Of a stretch of DNA of 64,000 nt, positions 54,490 to 64,000 are shown piece after piece (position 1 is the stretch's first letter; each line of letters opens with the position of its first letter). Source of the stretch: Rhynchonema sp. JSB1_4 (taxonomy: Eukaryota > Nematoda > Chromadorea > Monhysterida > Xyalidae); contig JASAMV010008324.1 in assembly GCA_030248065.1 (NCBI GenBank), positions 41,719-105,718 of the forward strand, read 5' to 3'. The notes below the pieces were generated by a model. It was not told the DNA's origin and searched no databases. It was given only the letters and a program-made list of their open reading frames with translations. Position numbers and translations under genes: made by a program.

Positions 54490-57400
54490 ATGAATTCCAA
54501 GGCCGTTTATGAATGCGACACTTGCGGAAAAAAAATTGCAAACCCGTGGTACGCAAAATCACATTGCAGGCCGAAAGTCAAATACCCCTGTCCCGTCTGC
54601 AAGCAAGAGTTTGTGAAAGAGCGACAAGCCAACGCGCACTGTCAGCCAAAGCCAAAGTTCCCCTGTCCCGATTGCGGCAAAGAACTGTCAGAATGGCGGG
54701 CACAGATTCATTGCAAGATGAAACGTCAGAAATATCGCTGTCAGGTTTGCGGCGCGACGTTCGCGGAAAAGTCATACGCCGCCAGTCATTGCAAATTCGA
54801 ATGTCAAATCTGTCATCAAAAGTGTCCAACCAAGATATCAGCGGCTCGACATCAGTGCCAAATGGCAAATAAAGGTATAGCACAGTGCCAACTGCTGCAT
54901 TTGTAATTTTTCCAGAAAAATATATATTTTTACTGAAAGAACCGTTTCTTAGGGAAAACTTTTTTTCGATATTTTTTCAGGGCAAAAGTTGGTGTCGCCT
55001 GATCAAATGGGACACATTAATGGCAAGATATGGTCTAAAATTGCGTCATGCTATAGTCATGCTGCTGGACAAGTCGACCAGAAGACATAAAATTGGGGTT
55101 TTTGCACGTTTTTGACGGGTTTTTCTAGAAATCGACCTCGCGACTTCTCATATTTTAAATGTTTGGAAATTTTTCCGAATCCCGCGAATGTGAGGTCCTT
55201 TTCCCTTCTTCGTTCTGAAATGGTGCCCCCGTTCAGGGCTAAACTGACCAAAGAGGGGCATGGCCCTTGAGGCCCCCTGGATGCGATGTGGCCCCCAGGA
55301 ATACCAAGTGTGACATGCAGTATGTAATCAAGCTTGCAGTGAACCATTATTATTGTCTGACAGTGCACCACATCAATGCAAACGTAACGTTGAACTTGAC
55401 ACTGAACTTGACTGCGAACTCAAGAAGTTCACCATCTGTCTACACGTAGCTTTGAGTTTGTGCTGTTATTATTGCATTGGAATCCTTGACTGCTAATGAA
55501 ACAGACAGACAAAACAAACAGACTGACCAACGGGGGCTGTGGTGGCATTTTATTTTACCGTTTCTTCATTTTCAACATGTCGCCAGGCATGGTGAATCCG
55601 AATGTGGTATAGAAATCAATAATTGTAAACATTTATTTTTCAGACATCATTCCCAAGACGGATCGGCGTTCCAAATGTGAAACTTGTGGAAAGGAATTTG
55701 TAAACCCATCTTATGCAAAATTACATTGCAAGCCGAAAATCAAATACCCCTGTCCCGTCTGCAAGCAAGAGTTTGTGAAAGAGCGGCAAGCCAACGCGCA
55801 CTGTCGGCCAAAGCCAAAGTTCCCCTGTCCGGATTGCGGCAAACAACTGTCAGAATGGCGGGCACAGATTCATTGCAAGATGAAACGTCAGAAATATCGC
55901 TGTCAGGTTTGCGGCGCGACGGTTGCGGAAAAGTCCTACGCGGCCAGTCATTGCAAATTCGAATGTCAAATCTGTCGTCAAAAGTGTCCAACCAAAATAT
56001 CAGCTGCTCATCATTGTATTCCCGAACTATATGAATGCCCAACGTGCTGTGTTGTGGTGCGCACTGCGTCCAGCTACAACGTGCACATGCTGTATCATAA
56101 TGACGATCATACCGATTGGTACAAGTGCAATTCGTGCCAATATGAAACGCCGATTCGATTCCAATTACGTCAACACGAGCATCGAATGCACACGCACCCA
56201 ACGCTGCGACCGTTCAAATGCGCCCAGTGTCAATATGCGGCCAAAACCAAATGCTCCTTGAGAAGTCATGTTGCTTATCGTCATACGGCAGAACCGGCCA
56301 TTGAGTCACGCCCAAAATGCGAAATTTGCCAGAAATCGTTCAAATCACGTAAAACTCTCGAAGTACACCACCGATTATCGCACGCAGCCGAAAGCGAATT
56401 GGTAGCTTGTCCCGAATGTGGTGTGACATTCAAGAATAAATCAACTTTGCGTCGACATTGCACGAGAGTGCACGGACGGCGAACTCGCAAGCATCCGTGT
56501 CCGAAGTGCGCCTTTGTGGCTTTTGACAACTCAACGTTGCTTGGACACATCCGACGTATTCATGATCGGCAATGTACATTCGTTTGCACGACGTGCCAGG
56601 CTCGTTTCCATAGCAGAAGTCAGATGCAAGTACGTACATAAGTTTCACGGAAGGGGGTACCATTAATAGGTAGTTCCTCGTATATATGCGATTAACTATT
56701 CACGCACCGCAGTGGTTACCGATCTCCGAGCAAGTACCACAACCTGGCAGCAATTGGCATGTCAGTAAACGTTGTCAGCAAGGTTTGTCAAGAAGAACTT
56801 TTAGCAAGGCTTCCAATGCAATTATGTAACACATGATAAGGAGAAAAAGCTTGCTGACACGTCAGAAACCTAATTATGATCAAATTTAATGATTTGTTAA
56901 TGATCAAAAACATTGATTGCTTGACCCAGGGACACATGATCAACGCACAGCGACGACCGACCGCACAAATGTGCCGTTTGTGAGGCGTCATTCAAAACAC
57001 GACGACGCCTGACTTTGCACATGAAACGCCACTCCGATGAACGACCGTACAAATGCCCACTATGCGAATGGACGTTCAAATTCAATGCACCATTCAAGAA
57101 GGTATGGAGGCTCAGGCTTATACCAGTGTTGTCAACGCAACACCCTAGCTGCAAACACGACACAGCAAGGATGTCTCTGTTGTCTGTCGTCAACGTAGGT
57201 CGTCACGGGATCAAAGTGTACTTTGGTGATGATAATTTTGCATTCAGTTCGTCACCCAATGTACGTGTTCACAAGAAAAATCACAGGTATATCCATAAAG
57301 CACATTATGCGTGCACTGGCTACGGAAGTCACGTGACCGCTATAGCCAGTGCACGCATCATGCGCTTTACGGATCAGGCAACGCGTTTGAAAAGTTTCTC

Positions 57401-57880
57401 CCAAAAGAATTGTCAGAGTATACATAGTTGCGTTGACATCAATAGTATTAACCGGGACACGTACAAAACCATAGACTCTGTGATCGACTTTCACGCCGGT
57501 CTAAGGCTCATCACATCAGTAAATCACACAATCCTCATGCAAAAAGTTGCGCGACCAAAATAGATCCGATCCGGTCCCCAAGTGCGACATCCTCATGCGA
57601 TGGTAAATTTGTGACCAAAATTGGTTGATCCCGTCTCGAATCCCGATACTGTCGCCATTCAGGATCAGGCACACCTTTGCAGCACATGAGCGTGCGCCAC
57701 AGCCCCGACCACCGTCCGTATCGATGCGATGTGTGTGGCAGATGTTTCAAGACGGCCGCCGAACATCGCGGTCACGCTGTCGTGCACTCGAATGTGCGTG
57801 CGTTCAAATGTGACTCGTGTGATTGTGCGTACAAACGGTACAGGGATTTGTACATGCACAAAAAACGCAAACATCCCTAA
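54490..57880 (+). CDS. Multi-zinc-finger protein with C2HC and C2H2 fingers
   Basis: Exons: 54490-54874, 55644-56629, 56930-57101 and 57683-57880 (TAA). The first exon and the first part of the second encode four or five fingers of an unusual form, C-x2-C-x(12 or so)-HC, for example YECDTCGKKIANPWYAKSHC and YPCPVCKQEFVKERQANAHC. Then follow about eight classical C2H2 fingers, such as FKCAQCQYAAKTKCSLRSHV and the linker-type block MKRHSDERPYKCPLCEW. Such proteins usually bind DNA in the nucleus. The first exon is duplicated in the second with near-identity. Exon 3 is 172 nt long, yet both flanking introns are phase 0. One extra base near 56942 would explain this: H-M-I before it and THSDDRPHKCAVCEAS after it lie in different frames. 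The start codon could instead be at 54433. Confidence 0.75.
57290..57425. mobile_element. Foldback element, TGCGCTTTACGGATCAGGCA family, in zinc-finger intron
   Basis: CATTATGCGTGCACTGGCTA and its complement pair around a short centre. The right arm continues into ATGCGCTTTACGGATCAGGC. The left arm is shorter than in the full copy at 59985-60158, so this copy is truncated on that side. Confidence 0.75.
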
Positions 57881-58175
57881 AAGAGAAACAATTAATGTAA
57901 ACTGATAATAAACTGTAATCTGGTGTATTCTTGGCTCCTTTCAAACCGCAGAACACAAGATGCGCTTTTCACTTTTACTCGAATTATGTTTATTGATACC
58001 ACAGTCAGAGTAAAAATGCAAGCAAACACGTCGAAGTAAAAAAACACAGAGTACACAAATCGAGATCAGACCCCCAAAAGACCTGGATGTGCATTCTCAA
58101 AAAGTTGTATGACAGACATTTTGTATATTTTAAACCTCACAGCATCAGGTAATACTGATATGATGGCACAATCCC

Positions 58176-61100
58176 TTAATGTGTGGAAAAGTAAAAAAAC
58201 AACACGATTTTGAGCCGGTTGCAGTATTCAACGTCACTTTTCGAAAAATCGCCGCTTTCGGGCCGCAGTGGTGTCGGGCGGTTCTGAAAGTTGGAACGTT
58301 CAACCTGGGGTTCACACTGGACACAAAGTTGTGAAAATTCGTGGGTGCTGTTTAATAGAGACGAATATTTTCCCAAATCCTCGCTGCATTCAAGGACCGC
58401 ATACGAACAGTCGATTGGGGACCCAAATCGATTACCACCAGACAGGGTCCAAAAATTTTTTAACAAGACCAATGAAAATGAAGATATGTATGTGACTACG
58501 GTGTGACGACGGCAGCAACAGAGAGAGAGAGACCAACTTTGACAGCCAGCTTCGACCTTGCACACGGCGGCCCGTGACAACGAGTTGTTGATCTCTTTCT
58601 GAGGATAGTAGGTGAAACAACTCGGGAATTTATCATCAGGAACGAGAGGATGACCGACGTGCTGCACGCCACGCACGCGCGTCACGTCGCCGTACGTCTG
58701 CGAATGTCCATAATTAGGCTAATAGTATCGCTGTTGACACAACTGCCTGTGGTTCGTGCGCAAACGCAGCTGGCTGATATGCATGCAACCCACTTTGCGT
58801 GCGTGGAAGCAACGCATAGCGGACACGACAGCAGCCCCTACTGTTATATGTAAATGAATGAGCGCCACGAAATGAGTAGAGGGTTGCATGACACACTTGG
58901 ATAGCACGACAGGTGCGTTGGCGACTACATTGTGCTGCATTTGCACGTAGAACAGGCAGTTGCGTTGACAACATTAGTATCAGTCAGAAAAACGAACTGA
59001 GCTCTTGATAAGCCACACAAGGTATAACCACCAGCGCACTATCCCGCACAAAAAAATGGTTTGGTTGATTGGTGGGGGAATATATAAACACTGCTCGATA
59101 AATGCTGGTGGATGATTTTATAAGTCACGATTTAAAGAAATCTAAATAACTTCCTTGATCATTCTAACCTTCGCATTTCCGCACACATACGACTTGTCCG
59201 GCCAGCAGGCCCATTCGGTCCACATATTGAAGACGCAACTCGGTATCTGGTTCTCCTCGCCCCCGACTATGCGCATCGCGTACTCCCAGAAGTAGATGGT
59301 CACCTCAGTGCCGCTGCCGTCATTGTACTGCTCAATCTTGTGTATCGGCGACGACCATCTGCATTTGAGAATGTTGAGTGTGTTGCGCTCCCGGTTTGCG
59401 GGTACACTTTGTCGGCCTGACAATTGAGCAAAGCCAGTTTTAAGCACAGAAAAAGAGCAGAGTCCGAAATAAGAGGCCTTGTGTATGTTGGTAGCGGCTC
59501 AGTCTTTGTCTGATGCCTAGTTCTGCACTTCAGCTTGGCTTTGTGCTGCTCTTAGGCTCAGGCCTATATTGGCTTCTGTGTTGCTCCACAATGCACTCCA
59601 GCTTTGCTCAGTTGTCGCCGGCAACAAATTGATCACAACACAGAAACACACCTGAGCCAGTCTCCCGTGTAGAACATGGATACTCCGAACGGGCCCTCAA
59701 CAAACAGCGAACTGATGATCCATTCTGAAACAGTAGCAAATCGACGGTTATCGTTGGCTTTGTACGAAAAAACGGTGTTCTTTGCACCCTATTGGATCAC
59801 GGTCAAGTGACCGTGAGCAACAAATCAATTGAAGGCAAAAAAGAACATTGCAGAAATAATGAGGTTGCTCATAGGTGAATCCAAGAGGGCTGCTCCAAGA
59901 GTGGAGCTTAATAAAGAAGAGCAGAAGCTGAAAAATTCTACTCTTTTTATTGTCTTTCTTAGGTTCTCGTCTTGCTGTACATTTACTCTGACAATTCTTT
60001 TGGGAGAAACTTTTCAACCGCGTTGCCTGATCCGTAAAGCGCATGATGCGTGCACTGGCTATAGCGGTCACGTGACCTCTGTAGCCAGTGCACTCATAAT
60101 GCGCTTTACGGATCAGGCAACGCGGTTGAAAAGTTTCTCCCAATAGAATTGCCAAAGTATATAGTCTGTTGATTAAATATCGACATAGTGTTGTAACCCC
60201 ATGCAGGCAAGTTTGGAGCGGGTTAGGTAAACACAAATGTTTCACCCTTGCCAACACAGGCTGCTGGCATTCAACATTAGTGGTTCTGTATGACACAAAA
60301 CCACGTGGTCTGCCATCCAACCGAAACGACTGATGTTTAACTCCAACAGCCTGAGTTGACAAGGGTGAAACATTTGTGTTTACCTAACCCGCTCCAAATT
60401 TGCCTGCATGGGGTTACAACACCATGTCGATATTTAATCAACAGACTATACCCGTTGCAAAATAACAGGACCTTTTCGCAATAACAATGTTCTGCGCAGT
60501 GTTGCGCTTTTCGCAATATTGCGCATGTGTTGACGCATAGCGAAGCGCTTTATTTATTGGCGTAATTCTGGCACAATATTGTTCATATTGCGCAGTATTC
60601 TGTTGTGTAATATTTGCCTGAATTTTTGGGCCTGAAAATGTCGGTCCTGAATTTTCGGGACTGAAAGGTCGCGGAATTCTGCTTTTTTTGGGTCTTTTTC
60701 GTCCCTTTCCCCCTCATCTCTCACCCGTATTTTCCAAGTTGCTGGTGAAGCTTACGTAAATCCGATTCACGTAGCCCAAGTCTTCTTCTTCAATCAGACG
60801 ATCAAATTTCGTTATCTGAAACATATCGAGCTTCACAAAAGGCACCCAAATTCAGTCTAGTTGCATATGGAATTGCATAATTTCCAATCAATTTTGTGCT
60901 CTGGATCTGATTTGCTTAAGCGGCTTTTTTGATTTTGATGAACTGTTATTAATGCCACCTTTGGGTTACTGTATGTAGCTGTGGCGCGCTGAGGGCGTGC
61001 TGCTGTTGACGGACACATGCTGAACCGGACACATTTTCGAAGTTTCGAAATACGTTCCTCCACTCAGATTCGGGTTGTTTCAAGTTGGGTTGTATCCGAG

Positions 61101-63001
61101 TGTCACGGAACGAGTGAATCATGGTTAGCGGTAAAGTTCTCGAATGTCCACCATCTCCGTCCAACATTCTCGAAACTTGTATCTCCGTCCACCGCCATTC
61201 TCAAAACTTGTTTTGGTGAAAAGCTCTTATGGAGACAGGTGGCGTACATGGCGACGGTGTGAACTGGGTATAAACTTTTGAGGCGCCATCTCCGTCGACC
61301 ATTCGCAGTTATCGAATGCTCACCATCTCTGTCCAATCCAAACTTCGCCATTTTCGAAACATATGTAGTTGCTGAATGTCCGCCATCCCTGTCCACCACG
61401 ATAATGTGCATTAAATCTTGAATTTCCAACTTTGACCCACTCCCTCCACTTGATTATTTTTTAATTTCTCCTTTGAATTGCCGCGCTTGAAATGCAGGCA
61501 AATCCTGTGTCCGTCATGTGTTCGTGTGTCCGTCAACAACAACGTCCCGCCAAGGACTACAGCAATCCTTCTACAGTAACCCTACAGTGTACAATGTACA
61601 AAAGGCAACCTACATCAACACGAACCCGATTTCGAAGGTGACGTGTATTCAAAACGAATAGAAAAGAGAAAACAATGCCCATTTTGTATTCTTCAACGTG
61701 TAACATTTCCCAAATCAGCAGCCACGTCTGAATGTTTTACCATTCTGCCAGCTGCGAAATCGAGCTCATGTTGGTGTAATTTGCCTTTACATCCACGTGG
61801 AACATTCAGATGATTTTTGAACGAACCTGTTCAGCCTCCAATTTATCGGTAGAATCACCGTAGTATTTATTTTCCACCAGTTTATGAGTCGCACTCCATT
61901 TCATCACACCAGCCTGCGTAAATTAATAAACGCCGGTAAACAATAATTTATTGTAATGTAAGCGATAATTACACATGGAAGTGAAATAGCCAACGGTGAA
62001 AAAACCACGAAATCGACCAACTTTAGCTGAACCAAATTTTATCGAAACCGAGAATGAGTTGTCATCGATGCGGTTTGTCCAACTGCCGGTATAAATTTGA
62101 ACGCTGTACGCCACCGGACCGCTCTCGGCTGGAAAATCGAATCAAATCAAATACATATAATATATCAACCAACTTTTTTATCCATCATAGATATGAGCCA
62201 AACTTGTAGACCGAATCGATTTGTCTGGTCACGCACGGGTGAGTATTTTGAATCAAGGATGTGTCGACATGCCACCACACATAATCTCGACAAAATTAAA
62301 AGCACACTGGCATCAGTTTTATTTCTCAGCCTTGATCCAAAAAGGTTCGTTTGACCGCGAGACAGAGATCCGGTACGATTGCAAAATTTGAGGTCGGCCG
62401 TCGCTTACGCGTGTGGATGCAGGGAACACCGACGTCCTGACCATCCACTCGTTTGTACGCCAAGCACTTCCCTGGTGGATTCGGCACATCCCGTGTGTCA
62501 ACGAGACTCTTCGTGAAATTCCGTTGCGCATACGCGTGCCTGACTGCGTAACGGGTTCGTTCATGTTGGCGACTGAAAATGGTAATCGGTGTCCAGTTTC
62601 GCCCTCAATCACGAAGCTCGCCGTTACATTAATTTCGACCCGTATAAACGGTTTTGGAGGTATACATATGGGTAGCGTTTACACCGGTCGAGATCAGTGT
62701 TCCGGATAGGGCATGAACAAATACATAAGTCACGTGCTCAAGACCTATCAGTAAATTTAAGGTGTCCTGGCCAAGCGGTTCGTGTAATAACCGACCCCCA
62801 TCCGCAGTCAGACAGACACGCCCATTCTCCCCAGTTGGTGACCGCGTTCAAAACTTGCACTCGTTTGGCGTTGTCGCGATTCCAGCTGAGCGGCTGCTTC
62901 GTTGCCGGGTCGAGATTGAGCGCTGGGCCTTTCAGCGCCCTAAAATTCGCCAAACATTCCATCAGTTGTTGTTGTATCGGACAAAGCTGTGGGAAAAGCA
63001 C
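58176..63001 (-). CDS. Cysteine-rich secreted or surface protein(s), TSP1-like patches
   Basis: Minus-strand exons with fair splice sites: about 62745-63001, 62396-62575, about 61993-62127, about 61830-61919, about 60757-60817, about 59658-59727, 59169-59416, 58534-58697 and 58176-58383 (TAA). Segments include LNAVTNWGEWACLSDCGWGS (a W-x-x-W-x-x-C...CG pattern as in thrombospondin type 1 repeats), PPGKCLAYKRVDGQDVGVPC, SGPVAYSVQIYTGSWTNRID, CVFNMWTEWACWPDKSYVCG and SFTYYPQ-like text in the penultimate exon. The last two exons join in phase and hold many Cys. I cannot be sure all belong to one gene, and no signal peptide or TM segment was found. The 59658-59727 exon fits the next junction only in the frame reading NGSSVRCLLRARSEYPCSTR. 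Transposons at 59985-60451, 61001-61541 and 61611-61781 are intronic under this model. Confidence 0.4.
59985..60158. mobile_element. Foldback element, intact reference copy
   Basis: A near-perfect palindrome of about 170 bp runs from ACAATTCTTTTGGGAGAAAC through CCTGATCCGTAAAGCGCATG to the inverted copy ending CAATAGAATTGCC. It is the complete form of the elements at 48215-48905 and 57290-57425. Confidence 0.85.
60160..60451. mobile_element. Element with about 90-bp terminal inverted repeats
   Basis: TATAGTCTGTTGATTAAATA at 60160 pairs with the inverted copy ending at 60451, and the arms extend to CACAAATGTTTCACCCTTG. A unique centre of about 100 bp separates them. It abuts the previous foldback element directly. 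Confidence 0.85.
61001..61541. mobile_element. Transposon, TGCTGTTGACGGACACA ends, copy 2
   Basis: It is highly similar along its length to 43923-44466 with a few small indels. Terminal repeats are TGCTGTTGACGGACACA and TGTCCGTCAACAACA. No coding frame. Confidence 0.85.
61611..61781. mobile_element. Uninterrupted copy of the 17.3-18.4 kb foldback element
   Basis: The arms ACATCAACACGAACCCGATT and its inverted relative GAGCTCATGTTGGTGTAATT enclose only about 100 bp. The sequence matches the outer parts of 17345-18350 but lacks the 820-bp GC-rich insertion. Confidence 0.75.
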
Positions 63002-63422
63002 AAGTCACCCGTAAGGCGGGCTTCACAATGCATGCGCGTTTGCGCATTTGCGCGTCAGCACGTAATGTTGAAGTATGTATGTAGCCAGATTCGCGCGCAA
63101 ACGTGCATGCGTTGTGAATTCAGTCTAAGGTACTGCACAAGTCAACTCTCCATATTTTCTAAAACCTAACTTTTCGCTTCAATGTGCAGGACATTCACTG
63201 AGATAGGGGTATGGCAACGTCAGATTTTGGTCCCGACCCGTCATGCTTTTCCGCATAAGAGATTCTCAATATGGAGGTTAGACGAGGGAAGAACCTTATC
63301 AGACTTTTTCAGCTGAACAATTTTATTATTACTCAATTGTTTGTTCTTTGATTGATTGTTCAAATATATTTTACTGCCATGCACAAAAGCAGCATCACAT
63401 TATTGCTGTGTGTCTATGCCAC

Positions 63423-63511
63423 TCACACATCCATCCTCTCAAATTCGTATTCGACTTTCAATTGCGAGTTATACTCAAGCGTGTAGACGAGAATTTTGTC
63501 GACCGTGATTT
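63423..63511 (-). CDS. Terminal exon of an unidentified minus-strand gene
   Basis: After CAG at 63512-63514 the minus strand reads ITVDKILVYTLEYNSQLKVE then YEFERMDV and a TGA (63423-63425). It needs one base from an upstream exon, which may lie beyond the window. The beta-rich sequence would suit an extracellular domain like the gene downstream, but this is only a hint. Confidence 0.4.
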
Positions 63512-63519
63512 CTGAAGCT

Positions 63520-64000
63520 CTGTTCGTTGATAAGGTGATTATGATTAATTAAAGGTCCCGCGTCATAAATATGCGAGCTGTGGCAGTGCTAAAAAACTGA
63601 ATATGGTCCTTAATTGGAGCCAAGGCGTTTAATGAAACATTTGTGACCAAACGGCACACTAAGAACATGCGAACAGATGGATAGTTTGATTGCAATTTGC
63701 GGAGGTTGGGACAATTTTTTTACCTTTCAGCCCTCCGGGCTCAGACAAGGAGCTGATATGAAAAAATTTTTTGGCCGAGAGTGTTTTGGACCAAGAAGCC
63801 CAGTTACCGTGCCAAATTTCATTGAGATTGGTTAAGGTCGCATATATATGGCGAGGACCCTTTAAGTTATTGACGGACTAATTTATGGTTTGATTGAATA
63901 AATTTATTGACTGGTGATTGATTCATTACACAATGCCATGTACACCGTAAGGTATGTATAGTACCAGTGTTATGTTCGGTTTCCATATGGCCCAGATCAA
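63520..64000. other. Window end, nothing recognised
   Basis: AT-rich sequence without a supported exon. If the 63.4-kb exon is real, this is its upstream intron. Confidence 0.35.

Noticed and set aside
1..64000. Bacterial contamination or horizontally acquired operon
   Set aside because: Every recognised gene has spliceosomal introns or eukaryotic family marks; no long intronless bacterial-type frames or operon spacing exist.

Overview
This window is nuclear DNA of an invertebrate animal. Coding sequence is split by spliceosomal introns of about 60 to 1000 bp with GT..AG ends, the standard code is used, and the gene families are metazoan: an Integrator subunit, a rhomboid protease, a caspase with a possible CARD, a GT92 glycosyltransferase, C2H2 zinc fingers, PAN/apple and C-type lectin receptors. 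There are no operons, ribosome binding sites or bacterial-type genes. A small ecdysozoan such as a tardigrade would fit, but the sequence alone does not fix the phylum. All gene models were spliced by eye from open frames, splice sites and phase; outer exons may be missing.

Layout. 0-2 kb holds repeats, including a TTAA-flanked foldback element. 2.05-3.04 kb is the 3' end of an INTS10-like gene (+). 4.38-6.47 kb is a rhomboid protease (-). 8.14-8.61 kb is an uncharacterised intronless ORF (-). 12.7-13.3 kb holds 3' exons of an unknown gene (-), followed by a caspase (+) at 14.35-17.0 kb. 17.3-20.6 kb is dense in nested and palindromic transposons. 19.5-21.3 kb holds extracellular-type exons (-), possibly integrin alpha-like. 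23.7-26.7 kb is an unknown multi-exon gene (-).

29.3-41.0 kb is the most interesting region: five adjacent single-pass receptor genes. Two are on the minus strand and three on the plus strand, and the innermost pair is head-to-head. Four carry a signal peptide followed by PAN/apple-like domains or, in one case, a C-type lectin domain. The fifth has almost no detectable ectodomain. All have one transmembrane segment in its own exon and basic, Ser/Thr-rich cytoplasmic tails. The cassettes share splice phases, and three of the PAN-type tails share a short motif of the form h-x-x-L-A-x-x-A-R.

41.6-46.6 kb is a GT92 (DUF23) glycosyltransferase (-) with a minisatellite and transposons in its introns. 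48-52.8 kb holds scattered minus-strand exons of one or more unknown genes among repeats. 54.5-57.9 kb is a zinc-finger gene (+) with a recent internal duplication and an apparent one-base frameshift. 58.2-63.0 kb holds exons of a cysteine-rich secreted or surface protein (-), possibly thrombospondin type 1-like, and 63.4-63.5 kb is the terminal exon of a further minus-strand gene.

Transposon content is high and almost all non-autonomous: four full hAT-type elements with 8-bp target duplications, a piggyBac-like TTAA element, several perfect foldback families present in two or more copies, and two clear cases of one element inserted inside another.
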